From positions 2,232,001 to 2,296,000 of the forward strand of contig NZ_OY764209.1 of the NCBI RefSeq assembly GCF_963668165.1: a stretch of 64,000 nucleotides of DNA, written 5' to 3'. The DNA is from Marispirochaeta sp. Lineage in GTDB: Bacteria; Spirochaetota; Spirochaetia; JC444; Marispirochaetaceae. The position numbers and the translations under genes were made by a program. Positions 54,734 to 64,000 of the stretch are shown here, in pieces; the first letter of the stretch is position 1; each line of letters begins with the position of its first letter. The notes beneath the pieces were generated by a model. That model did not search any database. It saw nothing but the letters and a program-made list of their open reading frames with translations, and was not told the DNA's origin.

Positions 54734-54752
54734 GTTTCAACCTATCTGGTAT

Positions 54753-54825
54753 GCCCTTGTAGCTCAGTCGGTAGAGCACATCCATGGTAAGGATGGGGTC
54801 ATCGGTTCAAGTCCGATCGAGGGCT
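54753..54825 (+). tRNA. tRNA-Thr (anticodon GGT)
   Basis: A 73-base cloverleaf. Acceptor arm GCCCTTG pairs with CGAGGGC, the D-arm has AGCTCAGTCGGTAGAGC, the anticodon loop carries GGT at 54786-54788, and the T-arm has GGTTCAAGTCC. The 3' CCA is not encoded. It sits directly ahead of rpmG, a common arrangement before secE-nusG-rplK. Confidence 0.96.
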
Positions 54826-54892
54826 GTAATTCTTGACTAAGTCGCGCATTAGGGCGTACTCTTTCCAATGCAAGGCAAGGAGACTATAGAGA

Positions 54893-55069
54893 ATGGCAAA
54901 GGCAAAGAAGGGCGCAGTTGAGCTGGTGGCGCTGAAGTGCAGCGAGTGTAACCGCAGGAATTATACAACCAGCAAGAATCGACGCAACATTCAAGGCAAG
55001 CTGGAATTCAAGAAGTACTGCCGCTTCGACCGTAAGCATACGCTGCATGTCGAAACAAAGGTCAAGTAA
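54893..55069 (+). CDS. rpmG: 50S ribosomal protein L33
   Basis: A 58-residue ribosomal protein with the L33 pattern: KCSECNRRNYTTSKNRRN and LEFKKYCRFDRKHTLHVETK. Three cysteines remain (16, 19 and 43), while the fourth position of the zinc ribbon is Asp46, so zinc binding may be weak or absent. CAAGGAG precedes ATG. Between tRNA-Thr and tRNA-Trp, with a strong terminator after it. Confidence 0.95.
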   Translation: MAKAKKGAVELVALKCSECNRRNYTTSKNRRNIQGKLEFKKYCRFDRKHTLHVETKVK

Positions 55070-55087
55070 ATTAATATCGGGAAACTG

Positions 55088-55117
55088 CGGACGGCCGCCA
55101 GGCCGTTCGTTTTTTTA
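55088..55117 (+). terminator. Intrinsic terminator after rpmG
   Basis: CGGACGGCC, loop GCCA and GGCCGTTCG form a nine-pair stem (one G-U), followed directly by seven T. It lies between rpmG and tRNA-Trp, so the secE-nusG part downstream depends on read-through or a promoter inside the tRNA region. Confidence 0.8.
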
Positions 55118-55127
55118 ATTAGTACAC

Positions 55128-55201
55128 AGGCCAGTAGCTCCAATGGCTAGAGCGCCGGTCTCCAAAACCGGATGTTGCAGGTTCGAGTCCTGCCTGGCCT
55201 G
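55128..55201 (+). tRNA. tRNA-Trp (anticodon CCA)
   Basis: A 74-base cloverleaf. Acceptor AGGCCAG pairs with CTGGCCT, the anticodon loop CTCCAAA carries CCA at 55162-55164, and the T-arm has GGTTCGAGTCC. The 3' CCA is not encoded. Directly upstream of secE, as in many bacteria. Confidence 0.96.
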
Positions 55202-55231
55202 TTTTTCGTTAATGATTGTGAGGAGTAGGGG

Positions 55232-55411
55232 ATGAAGAGGCTTCTTCAGTTCTTTCGCGATAGCTATGCTGAACTCAGAAAAGTTGTGTGGCCCGGCCGG
55301 GAGGAAGTTGGATCTTCCACAAGAGTGGTGATTATTTCTACGATAATCTTCGCCGCTCTTCTGGGATTTTTCGATTTTATCTTTACTGTAGGTCGCGATA
55401 TCATTTTCTAG
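55232..55411 (+). CDS. secE: Preprotein translocase subunit SecE
   Basis: A 59-residue protein of the short single-span SecE type: an amphipathic N-terminal helix with FRDSYAELRKVVWPGREEV, whose KVVWP motif is the family signature, then one membrane helix (VVIISTIIFAALLGFFDFIF). It clamps SecY in the translocon. GTGAGGAG lies 9-16 bases before the start. Followed after 65 bases by nusG. Confidence 0.93.
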   Translation: MKRLLQFFRDSYAELRKVVWPGREEVGSSTRVVIISTIIFAALLGFFDFIFTVGRDIIF

Positions 55412-55476
55412 TCTTTTCCCCATCCATGATGCGTCCGGTATTAATTCGGGCTGCAGTAAGGAACAGGTGAGTAATA

Positions 55477-56031
55477 ATGGCGAAAGGTTGGTACGTACTT
55501 CATACCTATTCGGGATACGAGAATAAAGTTGAACGCTATATTCGTAAGCTTATGGAAGCACCCGAGGTAGGTGATTACGTCTTTGATATCAAGATACCTT
55601 CTGAAGAGGTAGTTGAGGTAAAAGACGGAAAAAAGAAGACGGTAAACCGCAAATTTCTGCCCGGGTATATTCTGCTGGAGATGGACCTCCCTGATCGGGG
55701 CTGGAAAGCGGTATGTTCGCAGATCAGAAGGATTCAGGGTGTAACCGGATTCCTGGGATCCATGAGTGGTCTGAAACCGCAGCCTATAAGCTCCGAAGAG
55801 GCGCGGGCTATTCTGCAGAAGGCCGGAGATATTCGGTCAGAGAAGGTTGTGCGGAACCGTCAGAGTTTCTCGGTCGGCGAATCAGTCCGGATTACCGACG
55901 GCCCCTTTGACACTTTTACCGGTTCTATTGAAGAGGTGAATATGGAGAAGGCCCGGTTGAAGGTTATGGTAGGCATCTTCGGACGCTCAACCCCGGTAGA
56001 GGTTTCGTTCACCCAGGTAGAAAAGATATAG
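55477..56031 (+). CDS. nusG: Transcription antitermination factor NusG
   Basis: A 184-residue NusG: N-terminal NGN domain opening KGWYVLHTYSGYENKV, with RKFLPGYILLEMDL and VTGFLGS, and a C-terminal KOW domain (VGESVRITDGPFDTFTGSIEEV). It links RNA polymerase to Rho or to the ribosome. The linker region DGKKKTVNRK is an ordinary family feature. Start at 55477 behind GAACAGGTGAG. Confidence 0.97.
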   Translation: MAKGWYVLHTYSGYENKVERYIRKLMEAPEVGDYVFDIKIPSEEVVEVKDGKKKTVNRKFLPGYILLEMDLPDRGWKAVCSQIRRIQGVTGFLGSMSGLKPQPISSEEARAILQKAGDIRSEKVVRNRQSFSVGESVRITDGPFDTFTGSIEEVNMEKARLKVMVGIFGRSTPVEVSFTQVEKI

Positions 56032-56130
56032 TCTGTTTGTTGATTCGGGAGGTTGTCCGCCCTTGTTCCGGTGGGTACCTCCATTTGCTGTCTGTCTGAG
56101 AGTTGTCTCCAGGCGAACGGCGTTTTGACG

Positions 56131-56195
56131 GCTTCGCGTTGCGAAGCTTATGGGACCCGGCACCAACTTTTTAACGTTAAAAAGTTGGTGCCGGG
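56131..56195. repeat. Hairpin plus perfect 40-bp palindrome in the rplK leader
   Basis: GCTTCGC-GTT-GCGAAGC (56131-56147) is followed by a perfect spacer-free palindrome at 56156-56195 whose arm is CCCGGCACCAACTTTTTAAC. The palindrome shares its 16-base half-site layout with that in the FMN riboswitch (44747-44788). It is transcribed between nusG and rplK. No T run follows it, so it is not a standard terminator. Confidence 0.85.
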
Positions 56196-56223
56196 GTTTG
56201 TACCACGTTTTTAGGAGTATTTT

Positions 56224-56655
56224 ATGGCGAAAAAGAAGGTAACTGCAGTTATTAAACTGCAGGTTCCTGCGGGAAAAGCGACTCCTGCACCGCCTGTCGG
56301 CCCCGCACTGGGGCCTCATGGTGTGAGCGCTCCCCAGTTCGTGCAGCAGTTTAATGACCGCACGAAAAACTTTGAACCGGGTCTCACGATTCCGGTTGTC
56401 ATCACGGTATTTGCCGATCGCAGTTTTTCCTTTATCACCAAAACCCCGCCTGCGGCAGTGCTCATCAAGAAGGCCTGCAAGATCCAGAGCGGTTCTGCGG
56501 AACCCCACAAGGCAAAGGTCGCGAAGATCTCCAGGGCAAAGGTGAAAGAGATTGCCGAAACAAAGATGCCCGATCTGAATGCCAACGATATCGATGCTGC
56601 CATGAAGATTATTGCAGGTACGGCCCGCAGTATGGGCGTCGAAGTGGACGCGTAG
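56224..56655 (+). CDS. rplK: 50S ribosomal protein L11
   Basis: A 143-residue L11 with the conserved opening [22 protein letters not shown] (read from residue 9), HGV and the C-terminal RNA-binding domain ending [10 protein letters not shown]. It forms the GTPase-associated centre with L10 and L7/L12. TTAGGAG precedes the start. Its 192-base leader holds the hairpin and palindrome described separately. Confidence 0.97.
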   Translation: MAKKKVTAVIKLQVPAGKATPAPPVGPALGPHGVSAPQFVQQFNDRTKNFEPGLTIPVVITVFADRSFSFITKTPPAAVLIKKACKIQSGSAEPHKAKVAKISRAKVKEIAETKMPDLNANDIDAAMKIIAGTARSMGVEVDA

Positions 56656-56664
56656 GAGGTCGGC

Positions 56665-57336
56665 ATGAAACGGGGAAAGAATTATTTAGAAGCGCTAAAG
56701 AAGTACGACAAGCAGAAGCAGTATTCCGTTGATGATGCCGTGGGGCTGGTTAAAGAGCTCTCATATGCTAAATTTGATGAAACCGTAGAGGTTTCTATTC
56801 GGCTGGGCCTGAAAAAGAGTCAGAATGTGCGGGATACCATGGTTTTGCCGCATCAGTTCACGGAAGAAAAGAAAATCCTGGTTTTTGCCAAGGGTGAAAA
56901 AGCGGAAGAAGCCAAGGCTGCCGGTGCTGCCTATGTTGGTGACGACGATCTGATCGAAAAAATCCGGGGTGGCTGGCTTGATTTTGATGTCGCTGTAGCA
57001 ACGCCGGATATGATGAAAGACGTCGGAAGGCTTGGTCCGATACTCGGGCGACGGGGGCTGATGCCGAACCCAAAGACCCAGACGGTCACCTTCGATATAC
57101 AGGCTGCTCTGGCGGAGCTGAAAAAAGGAAGAGTTGAATTCCGGTCAGATAAAACCGGGGTCGTGCATCTTCCCGTGGGAAAGGTTTCCATGGATCCTGC
57201 GCAGGTATCCGAGAATGCCAGGGCCTTTATGGCTGAGGTCAGCAAGCGAAAGCCCGCTGATGTTAAGGGTGACTTTATCAGGTCCGTAGCGGTTTCTTCT
57301 ACTATGGGACCGGGTGTCCGGGTAGAGTTTAAGTAG
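56665..57336 (+). CDS. rplA: 50S ribosomal protein L1
   Basis: A 223-residue L1: [25 protein letters not shown] (RGTVxLPHG-like in other families), the signature [23 protein letters not shown] and [14 protein letters not shown]. It binds the L1 stalk of 23S rRNA and usually also represses its own operon by binding the leader mRNA. Nine bases after rplK behind TAGGAGGT. Confidence 0.97.
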   Translation: MKRGKNYLEALKKYDKQKQYSVDDAVGLVKELSYAKFDETVEVSIRLGLKKSQNVRDTMVLPHQFTEEKKILVFAKGEKAEEAKAAGAAYVGDDDLIEKIRGGWLDFDVAVATPDMMKDVGRLGPILGRRGLMPNPKTQTVTFDIQAALAELKKGRVEFRSDKTGVVHLPVGKVSMDPAQVSENARAFMAEVSKRKPADVKGDFIRSVAVSSTMGPGVRVEFK

Positions 57337-57351
57337 GGCTGGAGGAAGCAG

Positions 57352-57891
57352 ATGAGTGAATATACGGTAAAGGTTCAGCAGCACAAAGCAGACGCTGTTG
57401 AGGCCCTGAAGAACCAGTTTAAAGATATATCTACCTACATTTTCGCTGATTACCGCGGATTGTCGGTGGAGCAGATTTCAGATTTGCGGGCAAAGTTGCG
57501 GGAGCAGCAGGCTCAGTTAAAGGTTGTAAAAAACCGTTTTGCCAAGATTGCTCTTAAAGAGCTTGATCATCCTGATGTCGGCGACATTCTAAATGGGCCT
57601 ACCGCCATTGCTCTGCCGACGGATGAGGCCGGTCCTGTCGCCAAGACATTGATCGATTTCGCCAAGGATACTTCTCTGGAAGTCAAGGGCGGTATAGTTG
57701 AGGGAATGGTGTATGATTTTACGCAGGTCGAAGCATTTTCCAAGCTTCCGACCAAGCTCGAGCTTATCTCCATGCTGATGAGCACCATGAAGGCGCCGGT
57801 CCAGAACCTGGCTCTGGTGCTGAATGCGGTACCGCAGAAGCTTGTGCGCACGCTGCAGGCGGTGGCGGACAAGAAGCAGGCGGAAGGCTGA
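57352..57891 (+). CDS. rplJ: 50S ribosomal protein L10
   Basis: A 179-residue L10 with the usual [23 protein letters not shown] opening (from residue 28), [12 protein letters not shown] and a C-terminal helix that anchors L7/L12 dimers. Only 15 bases separate it from rplA, so there is no room for a separate L10 leader upstream of it, and autoregulation must act elsewhere. Confidence 0.96.
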   Translation: MSEYTVKVQQHKADAVEALKNQFKDISTYIFADYRGLSVEQISDLRAKLREQQAQLKVVKNRFAKIALKELDHPDVGDILNGPTAIALPTDEAGPVAKTLIDFAKDTSLEVKGGIVEGMVYDFTQVEAFSKLPTKLELISMLMSTMKAPVQNLALVLNAVPQKLVRTLQAVADKKQAEG

Positions 57892-58009
57892 TTGTTGTAG
57901 ATCCTTATGCTGGCCGGCGGTATGCCGGCTGTTCGGATAAAGCGGCATTAGTCTTCTGTGATAGTCTGCTATTGCCGCTAAAATATTTATATTGAAAGGA
58001 GAAGATAAT

Positions 58010-58399
58010 ATGGCTATCACCAAAGATGAAATTCTGGAAACAATTGCGGGCATGAGCGTACTCGAGGTTTCCGAGCTTGTTACGGCTATGGAAGAAAAAT
58101 TCGGCGTAACTGCTGCGGCTCCTGTTGCTGTTGCTGCTGCACCCGGTGCTGCTGCCGGCGGCGAAGCTGCTGTTGAGGATGAACAGACTGAGTTCGACGT
58201 AATTCTTAAGAGTGTGGCTGACGGGAAAAAGATCCCCGTTATTAAAGAAGTCCGCGCTATGACCGGTCTTGGACTTAAAGAGGCCAAAGAAATCGTCGAA
58301 GCTGGCGATAAGGCCATTAAAGAGGGCGTTTCCAAGGATGAAGCTGCCCAGATGAAGGAGAAGCTTGAAGCTGCAGGCGGCGTTGTTGAGGTTAAATAA
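58010..58399 (+). CDS. rplL: 50S ribosomal protein L7/L12
   Basis: A 129-residue L7/L12: N-terminal dimerisation domain, an Ala-rich hinge ([16 protein letters not shown]) and the C-terminal domain with [22 protein letters not shown] and [11 protein letters not shown]. It recruits translation factors. ATG at 58010 is chosen because AAAGGAGAAG lies upstream; a six-codon longer frame starts at 57992. Confidence 0.97.
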   Translation: MAITKDEILETIAGMSVLEVSELVTAMEEKFGVTAAAPVAVAAAPGAAAGGEAAVEDEQTEFDVILKSVADGKKIPVIKEVRAMTGLGLKEAKEIVEAGDKAIKEGVSKDEAAQMKEKLEAAGGVVEVK

Positions 58400-58433
58400 C
58401 CTCAAGCCGGCAACCATTCATCAATTTGCTCAA

Positions 58434-58463
58434 GATACCACCGGAAATTTTTCCGGTGGTATC
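58434..58463 (+). terminator. Strong hairpin between rplL and rpoB
   Basis: GATACCACCGGAAA pairs perfectly with TTTCCGGTGGTATC (14 bp, 2-base loop). The T run lies within the stem and loop, not after it. In this position bacteria often have an attenuator or an RNase III cleavage site that lowers rpoBC expression relative to the ribosomal proteins. Confidence 0.6.
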
Positions 58464-58526
58464 GTATTGTCTATGCACGGGGTGCCTGTTTGCGGTGCCC
58501 TTGATCTCGTACTTTAGGGGGGAAAG

Positions 58527-61500
58527 ATGCTGGATACTGGGAAAACCAGGAAACGTACCTATATCGGACAAGAATTTCAGGAGGTAATGGAACTTCCGAA
58601 TCTTGTGGATATCCAGTTATCGTCATATGAAAGATTTCTTCAGCGTGAAACCTTGCGAAGTGGCCAGCCGCTGAAGGAGCAGGGACTTGAAGAAGTGTTT
58701 CAAAGTGTATTCCCGATTGAAAGTCCCAACGGCGATATGCTGCTGGAATACACTCACTATACCCTCGACGAGGACGCAATCAAGCTTTCTGAGCAGGAGT
58801 GTAAGCAGAAGGGTATTACTCATGCTGTTCCTATAAAAGCCAGGATCAACCTGATTTTTCAGGAAACCGGTGAGATTCGCCAGAAGGATATCTACATTGG
58901 AGATGTTCCTCTGATGACCGATCGGGGAACATTTATTATCAATGGTGCCGAGCGGGTTGTTGTCAGTCAGATACACCGTTCTCCCGGCGTCATCTTTTCT
59001 CATGAAAAGGGTGTTTTTTCGTCCAGGATTATTCCGTACCGAGGTTCCTGGCTCGAGTTTGAGATCGATCAGAAACGAGAACTTATCTACGCAAAGATAG
59101 ACCGGAAAAAACGGATTCTCGGTACCTTGCTGCTTCGGGCTCTTGGTTTTTCAAGTCGGGAACAGATTATCGATCTCTTCTACAAGACTGAACAGGCGAA
59201 GGTCCAGGAGGGAGGCAAAGAGGCTTTGAACGGCCGTGTTCTTGCCCGCGCCGTATACATAGGTGAAGGAGACGAGCAGCGCAAACTGTATCGTGCCGGA
59301 GACAAGCTCCATCCTCATGATGTTGATGAGCTTCTCCATTCAGGGGTTAATGAACTTACCCTTATCGATTTTCGTGCCGAAGGCTCTCTGGATTCCCCGA
59401 TAATCCTCAACTGCTTTGAGCGGGAAGAGGTTAAATTTACCCGGGACGACGCGGATGTGGATGAACCAACCAAGGAGGATGCGCTGATCGCTGTCTATTC
59501 AGTGATTATGCCCGGGGAGCCTATTACTCTGGAGAGTGCAGAGAAGGACCTCAACTCCATGTTCTTTTCCTCCCGGCGTTACGATTTGGGAAAAGTCGGA
59601 CGTTATAAGCTGAACAAGAAGTTTGATTATGAACCCCCGGTAGAAGAGTTTACCCTTACCAGGGATGATGTGGTTAACACCATGCTGTTTCTTATTAAGG
59701 TGTATATCGGTGATTCCTATGTTGACGATATTGATCACCTTGGAAACCGTCGTATACGTTCCGTTGGTGAGCTCATGGCCAATCAGTTAAAGACTGCCTT
59801 CAGCCGCATGGAACGTATTGCAAAAGAACGGATGAGTCTTAAGGAGACAGATACTGTCAAGCCTCAAGACCTGATCTCTATTAAGCCCATTGTGGCTGCA
59901 ATCAAGGAGTTCTTCGGCTCCTCGCAGCTTTCCCAGTTTATGGACCAGGTAAATCCTCTTGCTGAGTTGACGCACAAGCGGCGTCTGAACGCCCTGGGGC
60001 CGGGAGGACTTTCCCGGGACAGGGCCGGGTTTGAAGTGCGGGACGTTCATTACACCCATTATGGAAGAATGTGTCCAATCGAGACCCCTGAGGGTCCGAA
60101 TATTGGTCTCATTGTGTCCCTGGCAAATTATACCAGGGTCAATGAGTATGGATTCCTTGAGGCACCTTACCGTAAGGTAAAGGACGGTGTCGCAACCGGG
60201 GATATCGAGTATCTTTCGGCCATGGATGAGGAAAAGTACTTTATTGCCCAGGCCAACGCCCGGATTAACAAAAGCGGCAAGTTTCTTGATGAGACCATTT
60301 CCGTCCGCAAGGCCGGTGATTATACCCAGAAGGGGTCTTCGGATATACAGTATATGGATGTTTCTCCGAAACAGGTTATCTCTGTAGCAACCTCTCTTAT
60401 CCCCTTTCTGGAGCATGACGATGCCAACCGTGCCCTGATGGGCTCAAACATGCAGCGGCAGGCTGTTCCCCTTGTTTTTACCGAGCCTCCCCGGGTTGGT
60501 ACCGGAATGGAGGGCAAGACTGCCTACGACTCCGGAGTTCTTGCAAAAGCCCGGCGTGCGGGAACGGTTGAGTATGTTACCTCAGAGCAGGTTATTGTCA
60601 AACTTGATGAACCCTATAACAATATAGAAAAAGACGTGTATCCACTGCTGAAGTATCAGCGGACCAACCAGGATACCTGTTTTAATCAGCGTCCGGTCGT
60701 ACAGGTCGGACAGCATGTGGGTGCCGGGGATGTACTGGCTGATGGTCCTGCAACTTCCGGCGGAGAATTGGCACTCGGGCGCAACGTTGTGGTCGGTTTC
60801 GTACCCTGGAACGGCTATAACTACGAAGACGCGATCCTGATTTCGGAAAAGGTCGTCAAGGAAGATATTTTTACCTCTGTTCATATTAAGGAATTCACCA
60901 TAGATGTCCGGGAAACCAAGCTTGGACCGGAAAAGCTGACCCGGGATATTCCGAATACCGCCGAAAAAGCCCTGGACCAGCTGGACGAAGAAGGAATTAT
61001 CAGAATCGGGGCAAAGGTTGGCTCCGGGTATATCCTTGTCGGTAAAGTGACCCCCAAATCGGAAACCGAGACCACCCCCGAGTTCAAGCTTTTAAACTCG
61101 ATTTTTGGTGAAAAAGCCAAAGAGGTGCGGGACACCTCGCTGCGGGTGCCTCATGGAACCAGCGGAACGGTAATTGATGTGCAGCGCCTCAGACGCAGTG
61201 AGGGGGACGATCTGCCTCCCGGAGTTGATGAGGTTGTAAAGGTTCTCATCGCGGCCAAACGAAAGCTCAAAGAAGGCGACAAGATGGCCGGACGTCACGG
61301 TAACAAAGGTGTCGTCGCCCGGGTATTGCCGGAGGAAGATATGCCCTTTATGGCCGATGGAACACCCCTTGATCTCTGCCTGAATCCTCTGGGGGTTCCG
61401 TCCCGTATGAACCTCGGTCAGATTCTGGAAACCGAGCTGGGCTGGGCTGCCAAGGCTTTGGATGAATGGTATTCAACACCGGTGTTCCAGTCCGCATCAA

Positions 61501-62021
61501 CGGAGATGATAGAAAAGAAGATGGCTGAAGCAGGTCTGCCCGTGAATTCAAAAACCATGTTGTATGATGGCAAAACCGGTGAGGCCTTCGAAAACGAGGT
61601 TTTCTGCGGTATAATTTATATGCTTAAACTGCACCATCTTGTAGACGACAAGATGCATGCACGCTCTACAGGTCCCTATTCCCTGGTTACTCAGCAGCCA
61701 TTGGGCGGTAAAGCCCAGTTCGGTGGTCAGCGTCTGGGAGAGATGGAGGTCTGGGCCCTGGAAGCGTATGGAGCTGCGAACACCCTGCAGGAGCTTCTTA
61801 CCATTAAATCAGACGATATGACCGGAAGGGCGAAGATCTATGAGAGCATCGTAAAAGGCGAACCTTCATCCAATGCAGGGGTTCCTGAATCTTTTAATGT
61901 ACTGGTTCAGGAACTCAGAGGTCTGGCTCTGGATGTATCGATCTATGATTCCAAGGGTAAGCAGGTCCCTCTTACCGAGAGGGACGAAGAGCTGATCAGC
62001 CGCCAGGGGAGCCAGTTCTAG
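58527..62021 (+). CDS. rpoB: DNA-directed RNA polymerase subunit beta
   Basis: A complete 1164-residue beta subunit. Markers: [20 protein letters not shown], the rifampicin-region stretch [22 protein letters not shown] with [33 protein letters not shown], the GYNYEDAI and [13 protein letters not shown] active-site motifs, and the C-terminal [24 protein letters not shown]. Sequence in the rifampicin region reads [19 protein letters not shown]: Asn is present where Ser531-type sensitivity positions are compared in other species, so resistance cannot be judged. GGGGGGAAAG precedes the start. Confidence 0.98.
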   Translation: MLDTGKTRKRTYIGQEFQEVMELPNLVDIQLSSYERFLQRETLRSGQPLKEQGLEEVFQSVFPIESPNGDMLLEYTHYTLDEDAIKLSEQECKQKGITHAVPIKARINLIFQETGEIRQKDIYIGDVPLMTDRGTFIINGAERVVVSQIHRSPGVIFSHEKGVFSSRIIPYRGSWLEFEIDQKRELIYAKIDRKKRILGTLLLRALGFSSREQIIDLFYKTEQAKVQEGGKEALNGRVLARAVYIGEGDEQRKLYRAGDKLHPHDVDELLHSGVNELTLIDFRAEGSLDSPIILNCFEREEVKFTRDDADVDEPTKEDALIAVYSVIMPGEPITLESAEKDLNSMFFSSRRYDLGKVGRYKLNKKFDYEPPVEEFTLTRDDVVNTMLFLIKVYIGDSYVDDIDHLGNRRIRSVGELMANQLKTAFSRMERIAKERMSLKETDTVKPQDLISIKPIVAAIKEFFGSSQLSQFMDQVNPLAELTHKRRLNALGPGGLSRDRAGFEVRDVHYTHYGRMCPIETPEGPNIGLIVSLANYTRVNEYGFLEAPYRKVKDGVATGDIEYLSAMDEEKYFIAQANARINKSGKFLDETISVRKAGDYTQKGSSDIQYMDVSPKQVISVATSLIPFLEHDDANRALMGSNMQRQAVPLVFTEPPRVGTGMEGKTAYDSGVLAKARRAGTVEYVTSEQVIVKLDEPYNNIEKDVYPLLKYQRTNQDTCFNQRPVVQVGQHVGAGDVLADGPATSGGELALGRNVVVGFVPWNGYNYEDAILISEKVVKEDIFTSVHIKEFTIDVRETKLGPEKLTRDIPNTAEKALDQLDEEGIIRIGAKVGSGYILVGKVTPKSETETTPEFKLLNSIFGEKAKEVRDTSLRVPHGTSGTVIDVQRLRRSEGDDLPPGVDEVVKVLIAAKRKLKEGDKMAGRHGNKGVVARVLPEEDMPFMADGTPLDLCLNPLGVPSRMNLGQILETELGWAAKALDEWYSTPVFQSASTEMIEKKMAEAGLPVNSKTMLYDGKTGEAFENEVFCGIIYMLKLHHLVDDKMHARSTGPYSLVTQQPLGGKAQFGGQRLGEMEVWALEAYGAANTLQELLTIKSDDMTGRAKIYESIVKGEPSSNAGVPESFNVLVQELRGLALDVSIYDSKGKQVPLTERDEELISRQGSQF

Positions 62022-62069
62022 GCGGATCGAGTGCAGGGATGAAAGCAGGCAAAGGTTAGGAGAGTACCA

Positions 62070-64000
62070 ATGAGGGACATTCAGGATTTCGATAATATAA
62101 TGATAAAACTGGCCAGCCCGGAGCAGATTCGGGCATGGTCCTATGGTGAGGTCAAGAAACCGGAGACTATCAATTACCGGACCCTCAGGCCGGAAAAGGA
62201 TGGGCTCTTTTGCGAACGCATTTTCGGTACCACCAAGGAGTGGGAGTGTTATTGCGGCAAGTTCAAGTCTATCCGCTATAAAGGGGTTATTTGTGACCGC
62301 TGCGGTGTAGAGGTTACCCATTTTAAGGTTCGTCGCGAGCGGATGGGGCATATTGAACTGGCCTCCGCTGTTTCACATATCTGGTATTACCGTTCTGTTC
62401 CCTCCCGGATGGGGCTTCTTCTCGATATGACCATAGCCAGTCTCAGGGCTGTTCTGTATTACGAAAAACATGTCGTTATCGATCCCGGTGATACTGATCT
62501 GAAGTATATGGAACTCCTCAGTGAAGAGGAGCACATGGAAGCCCGGGAGCGCTTTGGCATGAGTTTTACCGCCGGAATCGGGGCAGACGCCATACGGACT
62601 CTCCTGGAGCAGCTCGATCTGGATGCTCTTAGTGCGGAGCTCAGGTTAAAGATGATCGAGAAGGGTGCCAAATCCGATAAGCGGCTTCTGAAGCGTATCG
62701 AAATCGTGGAGAATTTTCGGGATTCTCAGAATAAGCCCGAATGGATGATTCTGGATGTGATTCCCGTTATTCCTCCCGAGCTGCGGCCTATGGTCCAGCT
62801 TGATGGCGGACGCTTCGCGACATCCGACCTCAATGACCTGTACCGCAGGGTTATTAACCGGAATAACAGATTAAAGCGCCTTATGTCCCTGAATGCACCG
62901 GATATCATTATTCGTAACGAAAAACGGATGCTTCAGGAAGCCGTGGACGCCCTCTTTGATAACTCGAAGAAAAAGCGTGTAGTCAAGGGGGCTTCCAACC
63001 GGCCTCTTAAGTCCCTTTCCGATATGCTCAAAGGAAAGCAGGGGCGCTTTCGCCAGAACCTGCTGGGAAAACGGGTCGACTATTCCGGACGTTCAGTAAT
63101 TGTTGTCGGACCGGAGCTGCGGATGCATCAGTGCGGCCTGCCGGCAAAGATGGCCCTGGAGCTGTACAAGCCCTTTATTATGAAGAAACTCGTCGAAAAG
63201 GACGTAGTATATAATATTAAAAAGGCAAAGACCCTGGTTGAGCAGGAGACTCCCGAGGTCTGGGCAGTCCTGGATGAGGTTGTTCGGGAGCATCCGGTGC
63301 TTCTGAACCGCGCTCCGACCCTGCATCGGCTTGGTATCCAGGCTTTTGAACCTGTATTGGTCGAAGGAAAAGCCATAAAGCTGCATCCCCTTGTTTGTCA
63401 TGCCTATAACGCTGACTTCGATGGCGACCAGATGGCGGTGCATGTGCCTCTGACACAGGCGGCGCAGATCGAGTGCTGGACCATGATGCTTTCGGTTAAC
63501 AACCTTCTGAACCCTGCCAATGGCCGGCCCATCGTATTTCCGTCACAGGACATGGTTCTCGGCATCAACTATCTCACCAAGGAGCGCCCCGGGGCAAAAG
63601 GGGCGGGCAAGCATTTCGGCAGCATAGACGAGGTCCTTATGGCTCTTGATGCAAAGGCTGTTGATTATCATGCGCTGGTAAAACTCAAGTTGGATGGAGC
63701 CTGGATAGAGACTACCCCCGGCAGGGTGGTGTTTAACGAAGAGATGCCGGAAGGTATTAAATTCGTCAATAAAACACTGGGTGATAAACAGCTTCAGACA
63801 TTAGTTGCGAATACCTATAACGAGTATGGTCCTTCCACCGCGGTCAAGATGCTCGATACCATCAAGGATGTGGGCTTCAAGTACGCGACCCTTTTTGGGG
63901 CGACCATTGGTGTCGACGATATTCTGATTCCGGAAGAGAAAAAAGGAATGATCGAGGCCGCAAATAACCAGGTACTCGCTATCCAGAAACAATACATGCA
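62070..64000 (+). CDS. rpoC: DNA-directed RNA polymerase subunit beta' (3' end outside window)
   Basis: 643 codons of the beta' subunit are visible, running off the right end. The N-terminus has [21 protein letters not shown], a zinc-ribbon region with CYCGKF and CDRCGVEV (around residues 60-80), the [20 protein letters not shown] motif, and the catalytic Mg-binding [12 protein letters not shown] near residue 447. TTAGGAGAG precedes the ATG at 62070, 48 bases after rpoB. No frame damage is seen in this part. Confidence 0.97.
   Translation, partial: MRDIQDFDNIMIKLASPEQIRAWSYGEVKKPETINYRTLRPEKDGLFCERIFGTTKEWECYCGKFKSIRYKGVICDRCGVEVTHFKVRRERMGHIELASAVSHIWYYRSVPSRMGLLLDMTIASLRAVLYYEKHVVIDPGDTDLKYMELLSEEEHMEARERFGMSFTAGIGADAIRTLLEQLDLDALSAELRLKMIEKGAKSDKRLLKRIEIVENFRDSQNKPEWMILDVIPVIPPELRPMVQLDGGRFATSDLNDLYRRVINRNNRLKRLMSLNAPDIIIRNEKRMLQEAVDALFDNSKKKRVVKGASNRPLKSLSDMLKGKQGRFRQNLLGKRVDYSGRSVIVVGPELRMHQCGLPAKMALELYKPFIMKKLVEKDVVYNIKKAKTLVEQETPEVWAVLDEVVREHPVLLNRAPTLHRLGIQAFEPVLVEGKAIKLHPLVCHAYNADFDGDQMAVHVPLTQAAQIECWTMMLSVNNLLNPANGRPIVFPSQDMVLGINYLTKERPGAKGAGKHFGSIDEVLMALDAKAVDYHALVKLKLDGAWIETTPGRVVFNEEMPEGIKFVNKTLGDKQLQTLVANTYNEYGPSTAVKMLDTIKDVGFKYATLFGATIGVDDILIPEEKKGMIEAANNQVLAIQKQYM

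Noticed and set aside
1..64000. CRISPR arrays, rRNA genes, prophage or restriction/defence islands
   Set aside because: No regularly spaced direct repeats, no rRNA-like sequence, and no phage, nuclease-methylase or other defence gene sets were found in reading the window.

Overview
The window looks like a chromosomal segment of a free-living, moderately GC-rich spirochaete (a Spirochaeta/Sediminispirochaeta-type organism). This is inferred from three things: a complete V-type ATPase operon in place of an F-type one, a BMP-lipoprotein ABC transporter of the spirochaetal RfuABCD (riboflavin) type under an FMN riboswitch, and a NifA-like sigma-54 activator. No database search was possible, so the taxonomic call is an inference.

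Layout. 1-0.64 kb: 3' end of mannonate dehydratase. 0.67-10.4 kb: V-ATPase operon (G/H-C-I-K-F-E-A-B-D) from a clear promoter, followed closely by a UspA-like gene and a PTS EIIA-like gene. 10.4-13.4 kb: CoA-disulfide-reductase-like oxidoreductase with a rhodanese domain (minus strand, Fur/PerR-like box in its promoter), divergent from a PanE-family reductase and a small DUF3783-like gene. 13.4-18.6 kb: clpB, a GH13 amylase-family gene with a one-base homopolymer frameshift, and a PfpI/DJ-1 gene. 18.7-21.9 kb: a TetR regulator whose 3' end runs into a 149-bp terminal-inverted-repeat element, a truncated RND transporter remnant, and the LolA-like and DUF1302-like outer-membrane partners that normally accompany such transporters. 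21.9-29.8 kb: an AraC/GyrI-like regulator, then a TetR-controlled efflux operon (TolC-like, HlyD-like lipoprotein, two ABC ATPases, two ABC-2 permeases). 30-38.7 kb: DapA/NanA-family lyase divergent from a GntR/FCD regulator, a tiny lysine-rich gene, carB without adjacent carA, a second copy of the 149-bp element, a DUF89 gene, a complete ISAs1-family insertion sequence with 14-bp ends and a 10-bp target duplication, and two small conserved-looking genes. 38.8-47.7 kb: argH, the rfuDCBA riboflavin-uptake genes on the minus strand behind an FMN riboswitch, then a long-form ribose-phosphate pyrophosphokinase and an FGGY kinase on the plus strand. 47.7-54.6 kb: YgjP-like metalloprotease, Cache-domain histidine kinase, B12-binding-type radical SAM protein, a membrane-free chemoreceptor-like protein preceded by a textbook sigma-54 promoter, and a NifA-like activator. 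54.7-64 kb: tRNA-Thr, rpmG, tRNA-Trp, secE, nusG, rplKAJL, rpoB and the 5' part of rpoC.

Main points of interest. (1) The variable stem of the FMN riboswitch is a perfect 42-bp palindrome, and a sibling palindrome with compensatory symmetric changes sits in the rplK leader. (2) A 149-bp TIR element occurs twice, each time beside what looks like gene loss. (3) A sigma-54 promoter drives a chemoreceptor-like gene next to a NifA-like activator. (4) About twenty one-base indels are clustered between roughly 42.6 and 46.85 kb in genes on both strands. Their homopolymer context and otherwise intact coding suggest sequence error more than genuine decay, and those genes should not be called dead without resequencing.
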